64,000 nt of DNA from Klebsiella oxytoca NBRC 105695 (lineage in GTDB: Bacteria > Pseudomonadota > Gammaproteobacteria > Enterobacterales > Enterobacteriaceae), in contig NZ_BCZK01000003.1 of the NCBI RefSeq assembly GCF_001598695.1, positions 248,001 through 312,000 on the forward strand, given 5' to 3'. Made by a program: the position numbers and the translations under genes. Every line of letters starts with the position of its first letter. The first letter of the stretch is position 1. Shown piece by piece: positions 27,301 through 35,912 of the stretch. The notes under the pieces are model-generated. The model was not told the DNA's origin. It worked only from the letters and a program-made list of their open reading frames with translations, and did not search any database.

Positions 27301-28284
27301 ATGGCGTTATTAAATGTAGATAAACTCTCGGTGCACTTCGGCGACGAAGGGACGCCGTTCCGCGCCGTAGATCGCGTGAGCTACAGCGTAAATCAGGGTG
27401 AAGTGGTTGGTATCGTCGGCGAGTCCGGTTCGGGTAAATCGGTTAGCTCTTTGGCGATTATGGGGCTGATTGACTATCCCGGCCGGGTAATGGCTGAAAA
27501 GCTGGAGTTTAACGGTCGCGACCTGAAGCGCATTTCCGAAAAAGAGCGCCGCCAGCTGGTGGGCGCGGAAGTGGCGATGATCTTCCAGGACCCGATGACC
27601 AGCCTGAATCCGTGCTATACAGTCGGCTACCAGATCATGGAAGCCATTAAGGTGCACCAGGGCGGCAACAAGAAAACCCGCGTGCAGCGGGCGATTGACC
27701 TGCTGACGCTGGTCGGTATCCCCGACCCGGCTTCGCGTCTTGATGTCTATCCGCATCAGCTTTCCGGCGGTATGAGCCAGCGCGTGATGATTGCGATGGC
27801 CATCGCCTGTCGGCCAAAGCTGCTGATTGCCGATGAACCCACGACGGCGCTGGATGTGACTATCCAGGCGCAGATCATTGAACTGCTGCTGGAGCTGCAG
27901 CAAAAAGAGAATATGGCGCTGATCCTGATCACCCACGATCTGGCGCTGGTGGCCGAAGCGGCGCACAAAATCATCGTCATGTACGCGGGGCAGGTGGTGG
28001 AAACCGGCGACGCGCAGGATATCTTCCGCGCGCCTCGCCACCCCTATACGCAGGCGCTGCTGCGCGCGCTGCCGGAGTTCGCTCAGGATAAAGCGCGCCT
28101 TGCCTCGCTGCCGGGCGTGGTGCCGGGTAAATACGACCGTCCGAACGGCTGTTTGCTTAATCCGCGCTGCCCCTATGCGACAGACAAATGCCGCAGTGAA
28201 GAACCTGAGCTGAACCTGCTTAACGGCGGTCGCCAGTCGAAATGCCATTACCCACTTGATGATGCCGGGAGGCCTGGGCTATGA
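27301..28284 (+). CDS. dppD: Dipeptide ABC transporter ATPase DppD
   Basis: A 327-residue ATPase with Walker A GESGSGKS (about residue 40), signature LSGGMSQR, Walker [13 protein letters not shown] and H-loop ITHDLALV. The C-terminal oligopeptide/dipeptide domain has the Cys pattern [14 protein letters not shown], which in relatives holds a 4Fe-4S cluster. It overlaps dppF by 4 bases. Confidence 0.97.
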   Translation: MALLNVDKLSVHFGDEGTPFRAVDRVSYSVNQGEVVGIVGESGSGKSVSSLAIMGLIDYPGRVMAEKLEFNGRDLKRISEKERRQLVGAEVAMIFQDPMTSLNPCYTVGYQIMEAIKVHQGGNKKTRVQRAIDLLTLVGIPDPASRLDVYPHQLSGGMSQRVMIAMAIACRPKLLIADEPTTALDVTIQAQIIELLLELQQKENMALILITHDLALVAEAAHKIIVMYAGQVVETGDAQDIFRAPRHPYTQALLRALPEFAQDKARLASLPGVVPGKYDRPNGCLLNPRCPYATDKCRSEEPELNLLNGGRQSKCHYPLDDAGRPGL

Positions 28285-29294
28285 GTACGCATGAGGCCAC
28301 CACGCAACAGCCTCTGTTGCTGGCCACCGATCTGAAAAAATACTACCCGGTGAAGAAGGGGCTGTTTGCGCCGGAACGCCTGGTCAAAGCGCTGGACGGC
28401 GTTTCGTTTACCCTTGAACGCGGTAAAACGCTGGCGGTGGTGGGGGAGTCTGGCTGCGGCAAGTCGACGCTCGGTCGTCTGCTGACGATGATTGAAATTC
28501 CCACCGGCGGGGAGCTTTACTACCAGGGACAGGACCTGTTGAAGCACGATCCGCAGGCGCAGAAGCTGCGCCGGCAGAAAATCCAGATTGTGTTCCAGAA
28601 TCCCTACGGTTCGCTTAACCCGCGTAAAAAGGTGGGGCAGATTCTCGAGGAGCCGCTGCAGATCAACACCAGCTTGAGCAAAGAGCAGCGCCGGGAGAAG
28701 GCGCTGGCGATGATGGCGAAAGTGGGTCTGAAAACCGAACATTACGACCGTTATCCGCATATGTTCTCCGGCGGCCAGCGTCAGCGTATCGCCATTGCCC
28801 GCGGTCTGATGCTTGACCCGGACGTGGTGATCGCCGATGAACCGGTCTCCGCGCTGGACGTTTCGGTGCGCGCGCAGGTGCTGAACCTGATGATGGATTT
28901 ACAGCAGGATATGGGGCTTTCTTACGTCTTCATCTCTCACGATTTGTCGGTCGTGGAGCATATCGCTGATGAAGTCATGGTGATGTATCTGGGCCGCTGC
29001 GTGGAGAAAGGGACGAAGGATCAAATCTTCAATAACCCGCAGCATCCGTACACTCAGGCGCTACTGTCAGCCACGCCGCGTCTGAATCCGGATGACCGCC
29101 GCGAGCGTATCAAGCTCACCGGCGAGCTGCCGAGCCCACTGAATCCGCCGCCGGGATGCGCGTTTAACGCCCGCTGTCGCCGCCGTTTTGGCCCATGTAC
29201 CCAGCTTCAACCGCAGCTGAAAGACTACAGCGGCCAACTGGTGGCCTGCTTTGCGGTCGACCAGGATCAAAACGGCGAGAAGCCGCTGAGCTGA
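28281..29294 (+). CDS. dppF: Dipeptide ABC transporter ATPase DppF
   Basis: A 337-residue ATPase, partner of DppD, with Walker A GESGCGKS, signature FSGGQRQR, Walker [13 protein letters not shown] and ISHDLSVV. It also has the C-terminal oligopeptide domain ([14 protein letters not shown]). It is the last gene of the operon, ATG overlapping the dppD stop, with GGAGG upstream inside dppD. Confidence 0.97.
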   Translation: MSTHEATTQQPLLLATDLKKYYPVKKGLFAPERLVKALDGVSFTLERGKTLAVVGESGCGKSTLGRLLTMIEIPTGGELYYQGQDLLKHDPQAQKLRRQKIQIVFQNPYGSLNPRKKVGQILEEPLQINTSLSKEQRREKALAMMAKVGLKTEHYDRYPHMFSGGQRQRIAIARGLMLDPDVVIADEPVSALDVSVRAQVLNLMMDLQQDMGLSYVFISHDLSVVEHIADEVMVMYLGRCVEKGTKDQIFNNPQHPYTQALLSATPRLNPDDRRERIKLTGELPSPLNPPPGCAFNARCRRRFGPCTQLQPQLKDYSGQLVACFAVDQDQNGEKPLS

Positions 29295-29312
29295 TCCAGG
29301 TAACCGATAATC

Positions 29313-29342
29313 AAAGCCGAAGCCTGTGCTTCGGCTTTTTTT
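29313..29342 (+). terminator. Terminator of the dpp operon
   Basis: A stem of about ten bases (aaagccgaag/cttcggcttt) with a six-base loop is followed by T's, 19 bases after dppF. Confidence 0.93.
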
Positions 29343-29996
29343 ATCCCGGACTCAGCGCTGTTGGAACAAACCTACAACGAACAATGCTGGCACCCTACGC
29401 CAGTACAATAGTTATTGCGGGAGTTCGAGATAACTACATGAAAATATTTTGTTTTATCTTCGTTCTTTCTTTGGTTGGAGCGGGTAAGCAGCAAAGGTGA
29501 TTCATGAAGTTGTTCCTTGTTGTTCGGTCAACGCTTTATATTCCTGGTTTTTGGCTAACATCCTGAGCTATTTATTTTGCGCCGCGGTGTTATTTATTAT
29601 TTTAATTAAGCGTGGCAGGTGATTACTAAAGACATTAAAAAATATTAAAATGTTTTCTCTTTCGCATTCAGTCGGCGCGTATTACACGGTTTTTAAAAGT
29701 TAAACGGCATAAAAAACTACGGTCTGCTGATAGCCCGGCAGGTTGCGGGGGGATTGATGACGCTGCCGCCCAAAAAATGGGGCTATCATTTTGAAAAAGA
29801 GCTGTTAGTGTAGCCGCACTACCGCTATGGAATTAAACCAGTCAGGCTTATTCAAAATAATCAAATTAATACTAAAGTTAGCGTATCGTGACGGGCGTAA
29901 CTCCCCAAAAAACAACCCATTAAACTATGCTCTGGCGGCATAGCATGACAATTAAAACAGATTAAATATGATGTATTTAAAATCATGAGGTTATCT
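29343..29996 (+). other. Upstream region of the second cellulose operon
   Basis: About 650 A/T-rich bases, unlike the GC-rich genes on both sides. Contents: a pair of tiny hydrophobic reading frames (29438-29500 and 29497-29622, see findings), a perfect nine-base inverted repeat (tgatagccc 29728-29736 and gggctatca 29780-29788) around a smaller ggcag/ctgcc pair, and long A/T runs (29570-29720 and 29850-29980). The A/T richness is typical of H-NS-silenced promoters and fits the control region of bcsO. No sequence resembles a GEMM c-di-GMP riboswitch. Confidence 0.5.
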
Positions 29997-30584
29997 ATGA
30001 ACCATTATGATGATTTGCAGCGCTTTAAGGAAAAGACGCGGACACACAGTCTCCCATTCAAGGACCTCTCATCAGAAACCGGCGCCGGTGAAAAAGGCGA
30101 TTGGGTTATTCTCAATCAGCTTATTCCTGCGGAGCAAGCATCCTCTTTGGCTATGGGCGGATCGGTATCTTTACCTCTGCCGCAGCTGGTGCCGGCCAAT
30201 ATGTTTCATCAGGTGGAGCGGACAGCCATTCAGACCGCGCCGGCGACATCGTCGGTTGCGCCGTCGGTAATGATTCCCGACCCTGCAGCCCCATCCGCGC
30301 CGCAGCCTGTTCCCGCGGTGAGTCATATTGCTCCGGTTGCCGTAGAACCGATAGTGCAGGCAGGCGAGGCCGCGACCGGGCAAGCGTTCCGGACAGCCGT
30401 ATCGCAACCTGTTGCGCCGCTATCTGACCACGTGCCAGCTCCGGCTGTCAGACCTCGCCCGGCGATAGCGCCGACGGTGGACGGTTTTGCCCATCTCTTT
30501 GCGGCAAAAACGGTGGCGCCAGCGGCGAAAGATAAAGATCAGCCCCTGAAATCACTCTTAGAAAGGATTGCGACATGCCGTTGA
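29997..30584 (+). CDS. bcsO: BcsO, proline/alanine-rich cellulose accessory protein
   Basis: A 195-residue protein with a short conserved head (MNHYDDLQRFKEKTRTHSLPF), a long Pro/Ala/Val-rich middle (about residues 70-165, likely disordered) and a C-terminal helix-forming tail (PLKSLLERIATCR). This is the BcsO layout found at the head of type-I-like bcs operons in enterobacteria; its exact job is unknown, perhaps linking synthase complexes in the cytoplasm. Start chosen at ATG 29997, six bases after GAGG, over the in-frame ATG at 29985 which overlaps that site. It overlaps the next gene by 10 bases. Confidence 0.82.
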   Translation: MNHYDDLQRFKEKTRTHSLPFKDLSSETGAGEKGDWVILNQLIPAEQASSLAMGGSVSLPLPQLVPANMFHQVERTAIQTAPATSSVAPSVMIPDPAAPSAPQPVPAVSHIAPVAVEPIVQAGEAATGQAFRTAVSQPVAPLSDHVPAPAVRPRPAIAPTVDGFAHLFAAKTVAPAAKDKDQPLKSLLERIATCR

Positions 30585-31378
30585 TCTGCGTGTGTTCGCC
30601 GAAAGGCGGCGTAGGAAAGACGACCCTGGCGGCAAACCTGGCCTGGGCGTTGGCCCGCGCAGGCAGCAAAGTCCTCGCTCTGGATTTTGATGTGCAGAAC
30701 GCGCTGCGCCTGCATTTTGGCGTGCCTCTCGGCGATGAGCGTGGGTATGCCGCAAAAGCGCTGGAGCTCCATGACTGGAGCCAGTGCGTGTTAAGCGCCG
30801 GCAGCAATATTTTCGTTTTGCCCTACGGCGAGGTGAGCGAGGCGCAGCGACAGGCGTTCGATGAGCGTCTGACCCATGACGCGCATTTCCTGACGCGCGG
30901 GCTGGCGGCACTGCTTAACTATCCTGGGCTGATTACCGTTGCCGACCTGCCGCCGGGCCCTTCACCCGCGCTAAAGGCGCTGACTTCGCTGGCCGACATG
31001 CATCTGGTACCGCTGCTGGCGGATACCGCATCGATGTCCGCATTGTCGCACGTGGTAAAGCAGCGCCTGACCGGAGGCGCTCTCAACGCTAAACACGGTC
31101 ACTATTTTGTGATTAACCAGAGCGATAACCGTCGCCAGGTCAGTCGCGATGTCACGGCGTTGATGGAAGAAAAGCTGGGCGATCGTCTGCTGGGCATTAT
31201 TCATCGTGATGAAAGCGTGGTGGAGGCAAATGCCTCCCAGAAGTCGATCCTCGACTTTAACTCATCCTCCGCAGCCGCCTTTGATATTGAAATTATTGCC
31301 AAAAAAATCTCTGCGCAGTTGGGTATCAATATCGGCGACGGCACGGTGCACAGCCAGCCTCGCAGGTCAGGTCTTTAA
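30575..31378 (+). CDS. bcsQ: BcsQ-like ParA/MinD ATPase of the second bcs operon
   Basis: A 267-residue MinD/ParA-type P-loop ATPase. The deviant Walker A is canonical here, SPKGGVGKTTLAANLAWAL (residues 8-26), with the signature Lys in KGGVGKT. A Walker B-like segment is ITVADLPPG. In cellulose systems BcsQ helps localise and stabilise the synthase. It differs clearly from the bcsQ at 46.2 kb, so the two operons have separate ATPases. It starts inside bcsO (10-base overlap) and ends 20 bases before bcsA. Confidence 0.9.
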   Translation: MPLICVCSPKGGVGKTTLAANLAWALARAGSKVLALDFDVQNALRLHFGVPLGDERGYAAKALELHDWSQCVLSAGSNIFVLPYGEVSEAQRQAFDERLTHDAHFLTRGLAALLNYPGLITVADLPPGPSPALKALTSLADMHLVPLLADTASMSALSHVVKQRLTGGALNAKHGHYFVINQSDNRRQVSRDVTALMEEKLGDRLLGIIHRDESVVEANASQKSILDFNSSSAAAFDIEIIAKKISAQLGINIGDGTVHSQPRRSGL

Positions 31379-31398
31379 TTTAACTGCAGGGCTGCTCA

Positions 31399-33510
31399 AT
31401 GAAAAAAACGCTTTTCTGGGCGCTGGTATTGGTGCTTGCGCCCATTGCCGTGCTGGTGGTGATTACGCCGATGGACAGCCAAAAGCAGTCTATTTTTGGC
31501 CTGCTGAGCATCGGTATTCTCTTTGTTATGGGTTTCAGTAAAAACCGCAGCGTTTCCGTCATTATGGTGGTGACATCGCTGTTGATGTCGACCCGTTATA
31601 TGTATTTTCGTCTGACGCAGACCCTGCATTTCAACTCCACCATCGAAGCGATTCTGGGAATGGGGTTGTTTCTGGCGGAAGTCTATATCTGGGTGATGTT
31701 GCTGCTGAACTACCTGCAAACGGTCTGGCCGCTGAAGCGTGAAATCGTCCCGTTGCCCGATGATATGAGCCAGTGGCCGACGGTAGATATCTATATTCCC
31801 AGCTATAACGAACCGCTTGAAGTGGTGCGTGATACCGTGCTCGCTGCGCAATGTATTGATTATCCAAAAGATAAATTAAAAATCTATTTGCTGGATGACG
31901 GCAAGCGTAACGAATTCGCGGTATTCGCCGCCGACGTTGGGGTAGGGTATATCACCCGCAACGATAACAAACACGCCAAGGCAGGCAACCTCAACCACGC
32001 GATGACGCTAACCAACGGCGAGCTGATCTGCGTTTTTGACTGCGACCACGTGGCAACCCGCGTCTTCTTGCAGGCAACGGTGGGGGGATTCCTCAAAGAC
32101 CCGATGCTGGCGCTGGTGCAGACGCCGCACTATTTTTACTCGCCGGATCCCTTCGAGCGCAATCTCTCCGTCGGCCGCAATATTCCCAACGAAGGGATGC
32201 TGTTTTATGGTCCGATTCAGCAGGGAAACGACAACTGGAATGCGACCTTCTTCTGCGGTTCCTGCGCGGTTATTCGCCGCGCTGCGCTGGAGCAGATCGG
32301 TGGCTTTGCGGTTGAGACCGTCACCGAAGACGCCCATACCGCGCTGAAGTTCCAGCGTCTGGGCTGGAAATCGGCGTTCCTGGATATTCCTCTGGCGGCA
32401 GGTTTGGCTACCGAACGCCTGGTGGTGCACGTCATTCAGCGTACCCGCTGGGCCCGCGGGATGACGCAAATTTTCCGTCTGGATAACCCGCTACTTGGGC
32501 GTGGGCTAACGTTCCAGCAGCGCCTGTGCTACCTCAGCGCCATGCTCTATTATCAGTTCGCTCTGCCGCGCGTGGTCTTTGTCACCGCACCGCTGGCCTA
32601 TCTGCTGTTCAACCTGAATATCATCTACTCCTCGGCGAGCCTGATTGTTTCCTACGCGCTGCCGCATCTGTTCCTCGCGATCTATGTCGGATCGCGCATG
32701 AACGGCCGCTATCGCTACAGTTTCTGGGGCGAAATCTACGATATCGTGCTGGCCTTCCACCTGGTGCTGCCAACGCTGGTCACCATGATTTTCCCCAAAC
32801 GCGGAAAATTCAACGTGACCGATAAAGGCGGCCTGCTGGACGTGGGCTACTTCGACTTTACCGTCGTCAGGCCACACCTGGTCGTCGCCTGCCTGCTGGG
32901 CCTGGGGGTGGTGGTTGGTATCGTCCGCGCCATCGGTCACGACTATTTTGGCTCAGACCCGAACGTTATCGCGCTGAACGTCGGTTGGGGGATTTACAGC
33001 CTGATTTTCCTGCTGGCCGCCATTGCCGTGGCGCGCGAAACCCGTCAGGTACGAAAAACGATTCGTATTGATGTCGATATCCCGGTGCTTATCCACTACA
33101 CCAGCGGCATTGTCTCCCGCAGCCACACCGCAGATCTGTCCATGGGCGGTTGCCGCGTAAGCGCGCCGGATAAGCGTCACCTGGAGGATGAAATCGAAGA
33201 GATTGAGCTAATTCTTCAGTCCGGAGCGATTTCGATCCCGGTACGCCAGGTCACCGCTGACGATCGGTTTATCCGCCTGCAATTTGATGAAAACATTCAG
33301 CTTTCCCGTCGCCGTGAACTGGTGCGGGTGGTGCTGGCCCGCGCCGATGCGTGGATTAATCCGCCGCGCCCGCAGGACAACCCGTTCCGCTCTTTCGCCA
33401 CGATTTTACGCTGCGTATTTGAACTCTTCTGGCTGACGTGGAAGACGCGCCGCAGCCAGCGTCGTCAGCCCTCTGCGGCAAACCCCGCGCAGGAGGATGG
33501 CAGTCTATGA
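31399..33510 (+). CDS. bcsA: Cellulose synthase catalytic subunit BcsA, second copy
   Basis: A 703-residue processive family 2 glycosyltransferase that polymerises UDP-glucose into beta-1,4-glucan and exports it through its own membrane channel. Motifs: LDDG (about residue 165), FDCDHV (DxD), TED, and QRTRW (about 347). The C-terminal PilZ domain has RKTIR (about 552-556) and DLSMGG, so c-di-GMP activation is predicted. About eight spans. It lacks the 150-residue N-terminal extension of the BcsA encoded at 46.9 kb, as is usual for type-I-like synthases. The stop overlaps bcsB (ATGA). Confidence 0.96.
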   Translation: MKKTLFWALVLVLAPIAVLVVITPMDSQKQSIFGLLSIGILFVMGFSKNRSVSVIMVVTSLLMSTRYMYFRLTQTLHFNSTIEAILGMGLFLAEVYIWVMLLLNYLQTVWPLKREIVPLPDDMSQWPTVDIYIPSYNEPLEVVRDTVLAAQCIDYPKDKLKIYLLDDGKRNEFAVFAADVGVGYITRNDNKHAKAGNLNHAMTLTNGELICVFDCDHVATRVFLQATVGGFLKDPMLALVQTPHYFYSPDPFERNLSVGRNIPNEGMLFYGPIQQGNDNWNATFFCGSCAVIRRAALEQIGGFAVETVTEDAHTALKFQRLGWKSAFLDIPLAAGLATERLVVHVIQRTRWARGMTQIFRLDNPLLGRGLTFQQRLCYLSAMLYYQFALPRVVFVTAPLAYLLFNLNIIYSSASLIVSYALPHLFLAIYVGSRMNGRYRYSFWGEIYDIVLAFHLVLPTLVTMIFPKRGKFNVTDKGGLLDVGYFDFTVVRPHLVVACLLGLGVVVGIVRAIGHDYFGSDPNVIALNVGWGIYSLIFLLAAIAVARETRQVRKTIRIDVDIPVLIHYTSGIVSRSHTADLSMGGCRVSAPDKRHLEDEIEEIELILQSGAISIPVRQVTADDRFIRLQFDENIQLSRRRELVRVVLARADAWINPPRPQDNPFRSFATILRCVFELFWLTWKTRRSQRRQPSAANPAQEDGSL

Positions 33511-35912
33511 AATCCTTAACGACGCTCGCGCTGCTGGTTGGAGTGCTCTCTGCGCCAGCGCTGCACAGCGAGGAGATGCCCGCAGATTCATTGCCGGAGC
33601 TTAACTTTCCGCTTCCAGATGCGGCTGCGAACAGCGCATCGGCGCCCGCTAGCGAAGCGAATTCACCGGCGACGACGGAAGCCGCGTCGGCAAACGCCGC
33701 TCAGCCGGATTCGCTACCCGCGCTGCCGCCGATAACGCCTGTTGTCCCTGATACGGTACCGCTTACGCCGATCGTTGGCGGCAATCTTAACCTGATGCAG
33801 ATGGGCATGCCGGACGGCATTATCCTCAGCGGTGGACAAAATCAGGGCGGCGCCAGCTTTACGCTCCCCTCCGATCAGGTGGTCACCCACGCCCAGCTGA
33901 TGCTGGAGGTCAAGGTTTCGCCGGAGATGGCGTCCCGCAACGCCACGCTGCAATTAATGCTCAACGGCCAGCCGCTCGGCACCTTGCCGCTGGGGGCTGA
34001 TGGCGAGGATATTTCGCACTACCAGCTGGATATCCCGGCGGCGCTGATGGTGTCCAGCAACAACCTGAGCTTTAAGATTAACGACGGCGATGCGCTGCAG
34101 TGCCGGCTCGATATTCACGACACCTCGCGGGTAACCATTCTGCCCGGCTCCCACTTTAGCTGGGAGAGCCAGCAGCTCAATATCAGCAACGATTTGGGCC
34201 ACTTCCCGCGCCCGTTTTTCGACCGTATGCAGATGACGCCAGCGGATATCGCTATCGCGTATCCGGAGAAACCAACGGCGGATATTTTCAGCGCAGCGGC
34301 GCTGGTGTCGTCATGGCTGGGTATTCAGGCCGACTATCGCGGTATCGCTTTTGACGCGCTGCGCGATCGCCTGCCCGAGAAACACGGGATTATCATCGGT
34401 CATCCCGGGGATCGGGTGGGCGGCCTGACGCTGCCGCAAACCGACAAACCGCTGCTGCGGATCGTGGAAAATCCCGGTAATCCGGCTTATAAGCTGCTGC
34501 TGATCGTCGGCCAGAATGACGCCGCACTGCGCATGGCCGCGTGGCGCCTGACCCGCGGCGATTTCGCCCCGCAGACGGCCAGCATGACCGTGGATCCGCA
34601 GGCGATTCCCGTCGGCAAGCCCTACGATGCGCCGCGCTGGATCGCCACCGATCGTCCGGTAAAAATCAGCGAGCTGATCCGTCAGGATCAAAGTATGACC
34701 GTTAGCGGCGTGTGGCATGAACCGCTGCGCGTGGCCTTTCGCGCCGCGCCGGATCTTTATCTGTGGGATGGAGAAACTATCCCCCTGCAAATTGGCTATC
34801 GTTTCCCGTCGGAGAACTGGATTAACGAGGATAAGTCGCTGCTGAGCGTGACGCTGAACAACACCTTCCTTAATAATCTACCGATGAACAAACAGGGGCC
34901 GCTGGAGAAGCTCTGGCGGCATCTGGGCGGCGACGCGCGTCAGGAACGGTTTACTATCCCGCTGGCGCCGTATCTGATTTACGGTGATAACCAGCTATCT
35001 CTCTATTTCAACCTGGTGCCGAAGGATAACGCGCCCTGTTCGCTCCTGCTGAACAGCACTATCAAGAGTCGAATCACCGACGATTCGTGGATCGATTTGA
35101 GCGGTACGCGGCACTTCTCGCTGCTGCCGAATCTTTCCTATTTTGTCGGCGCTTCGTTCCCGTTCTCCCGGTTAGCGGATTATTCGCAAACTACGCTGCT
35201 GCTGCCGGAACAGCCTTCGGAAACCCAGGTGGCGATGATGCTGAATCTGGCAGCCCGTTCGGGTAATTCAACCGGCAAAGCGTTAGCCAACAACCGCGTA
35301 ATATTGGGCGTTCCTGACGGCGGCGCCAATGCGCCGCTGCTGCGCGATCGCGACGTGCTGGCGGTCAGTTCCCTCGAGCAACAAGCGTTTAACCAGCGCC
35401 TGCTGGCCTATTCCCCCTACGCCCCGGTCGATAACCTGCTGAGCGTACGTGAACCGACGCTGTGGGAAAAGATTCAGCGCAGGCTGAGCGGCGACTGGGC
35501 TTCTGACGGCGTCGATGCCGACCGCTATTTCTCCTCCAGCAGCGCCTGGCGCGGTTTTATCAGCTATCGCTCACCGTGGAACCCGCAGCGGGTGGTGGTG
35601 GTGGCGATGGCCAGCAGCGACGATCAGCTGGCGAAACTGGAAGACGATCTTAATTCCCCGCGTATCAATGCCGGTATTCGCGGCGATACGGCAGTGATCA
35701 CCAGCGATAACGGCGTGCGTAGCTTCCAGGTCAGCACGCCGTTCCCCAGCGGCCAGATGCCGTGGTACATGATGGCGGTATGGTACGCCAATCAGCACTC
35801 CGGGCTGCTGGCGGTGCTGGGGTTGATTACGACATCGATTCTGGGTCTGGCGCTGACCGCCATGTTTAAACGTCATGCTCGTAAGCGCCTGGATTCGGGA
35901 GAGAGCCAATGA
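33507..35912 (+). CDS. bcsB: Cellulose synthase periplasmic subunit BcsB, second copy
   Basis: An 801-residue periplasmic subunit anchored by a single C-terminal span (about residues 765-785). It has a signal peptide (MKSLTTLALLVGVLSAPALHS), a low-complexity Pro/Ala/Ser linker (residues 25-85) absent from the minimal fold, then the alternating carbohydrate-binding and flavodoxin-like domains of BcsB. It guides the glucan from BcsA across the periplasm and its C-terminal helix is needed for catalysis. ATG 33507 overlaps the bcsA stop, with AGGAGG upstream. Confidence 0.95.
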   Translation: MKSLTTLALLVGVLSAPALHSEEMPADSLPELNFPLPDAAANSASAPASEANSPATTEAASANAAQPDSLPALPPITPVVPDTVPLTPIVGGNLNLMQMGMPDGIILSGGQNQGGASFTLPSDQVVTHAQLMLEVKVSPEMASRNATLQLMLNGQPLGTLPLGADGEDISHYQLDIPAALMVSSNNLSFKINDGDALQCRLDIHDTSRVTILPGSHFSWESQQLNISNDLGHFPRPFFDRMQMTPADIAIAYPEKPTADIFSAAALVSSWLGIQADYRGIAFDALRDRLPEKHGIIIGHPGDRVGGLTLPQTDKPLLRIVENPGNPAYKLLLIVGQNDAALRMAAWRLTRGDFAPQTASMTVDPQAIPVGKPYDAPRWIATDRPVKISELIRQDQSMTVSGVWHEPLRVAFRAAPDLYLWDGETIPLQIGYRFPSENWINEDKSLLSVTLNNTFLNNLPMNKQGPLEKLWRHLGGDARQERFTIPLAPYLIYGDNQLSLYFNLVPKDNAPCSLLLNSTIKSRITDDSWIDLSGTRHFSLLPNLSYFVGASFPFSRLADYSQTTLLLPEQPSETQVAMMLNLAARSGNSTGKALANNRVILGVPDGGANAPLLRDRDVLAVSSLEQQAFNQRLLAYSPYAPVDNLLSVREPTLWEKIQRRLSGDWASDGVDADRYFSSSSAWRGFISYRSPWNPQRVVVVAMASSDDQLAKLEDDLNSPRINAGIRGDTAVITSDNGVRSFQVSTPFPSGQMPWYMMAVWYANQHSGLLAVLGLITTSILGLALTAMFKRHARKRLDSGESQ

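Noticed and set aside
27310-28248. A 312-codon minus-strand frame inside dppD
   Set aside because: Shadow frame; the His/Arg/Gln-rich composition is typical of antisense reading of GC-rich genes.
29343-29996. c-di-GMP riboswitch sought upstream of bcsO
   Set aside because: No GEMM core sequence or tetraloop-receptor pattern is visible; control by c-di-GMP is better explained by the PilZ domain of BcsA.
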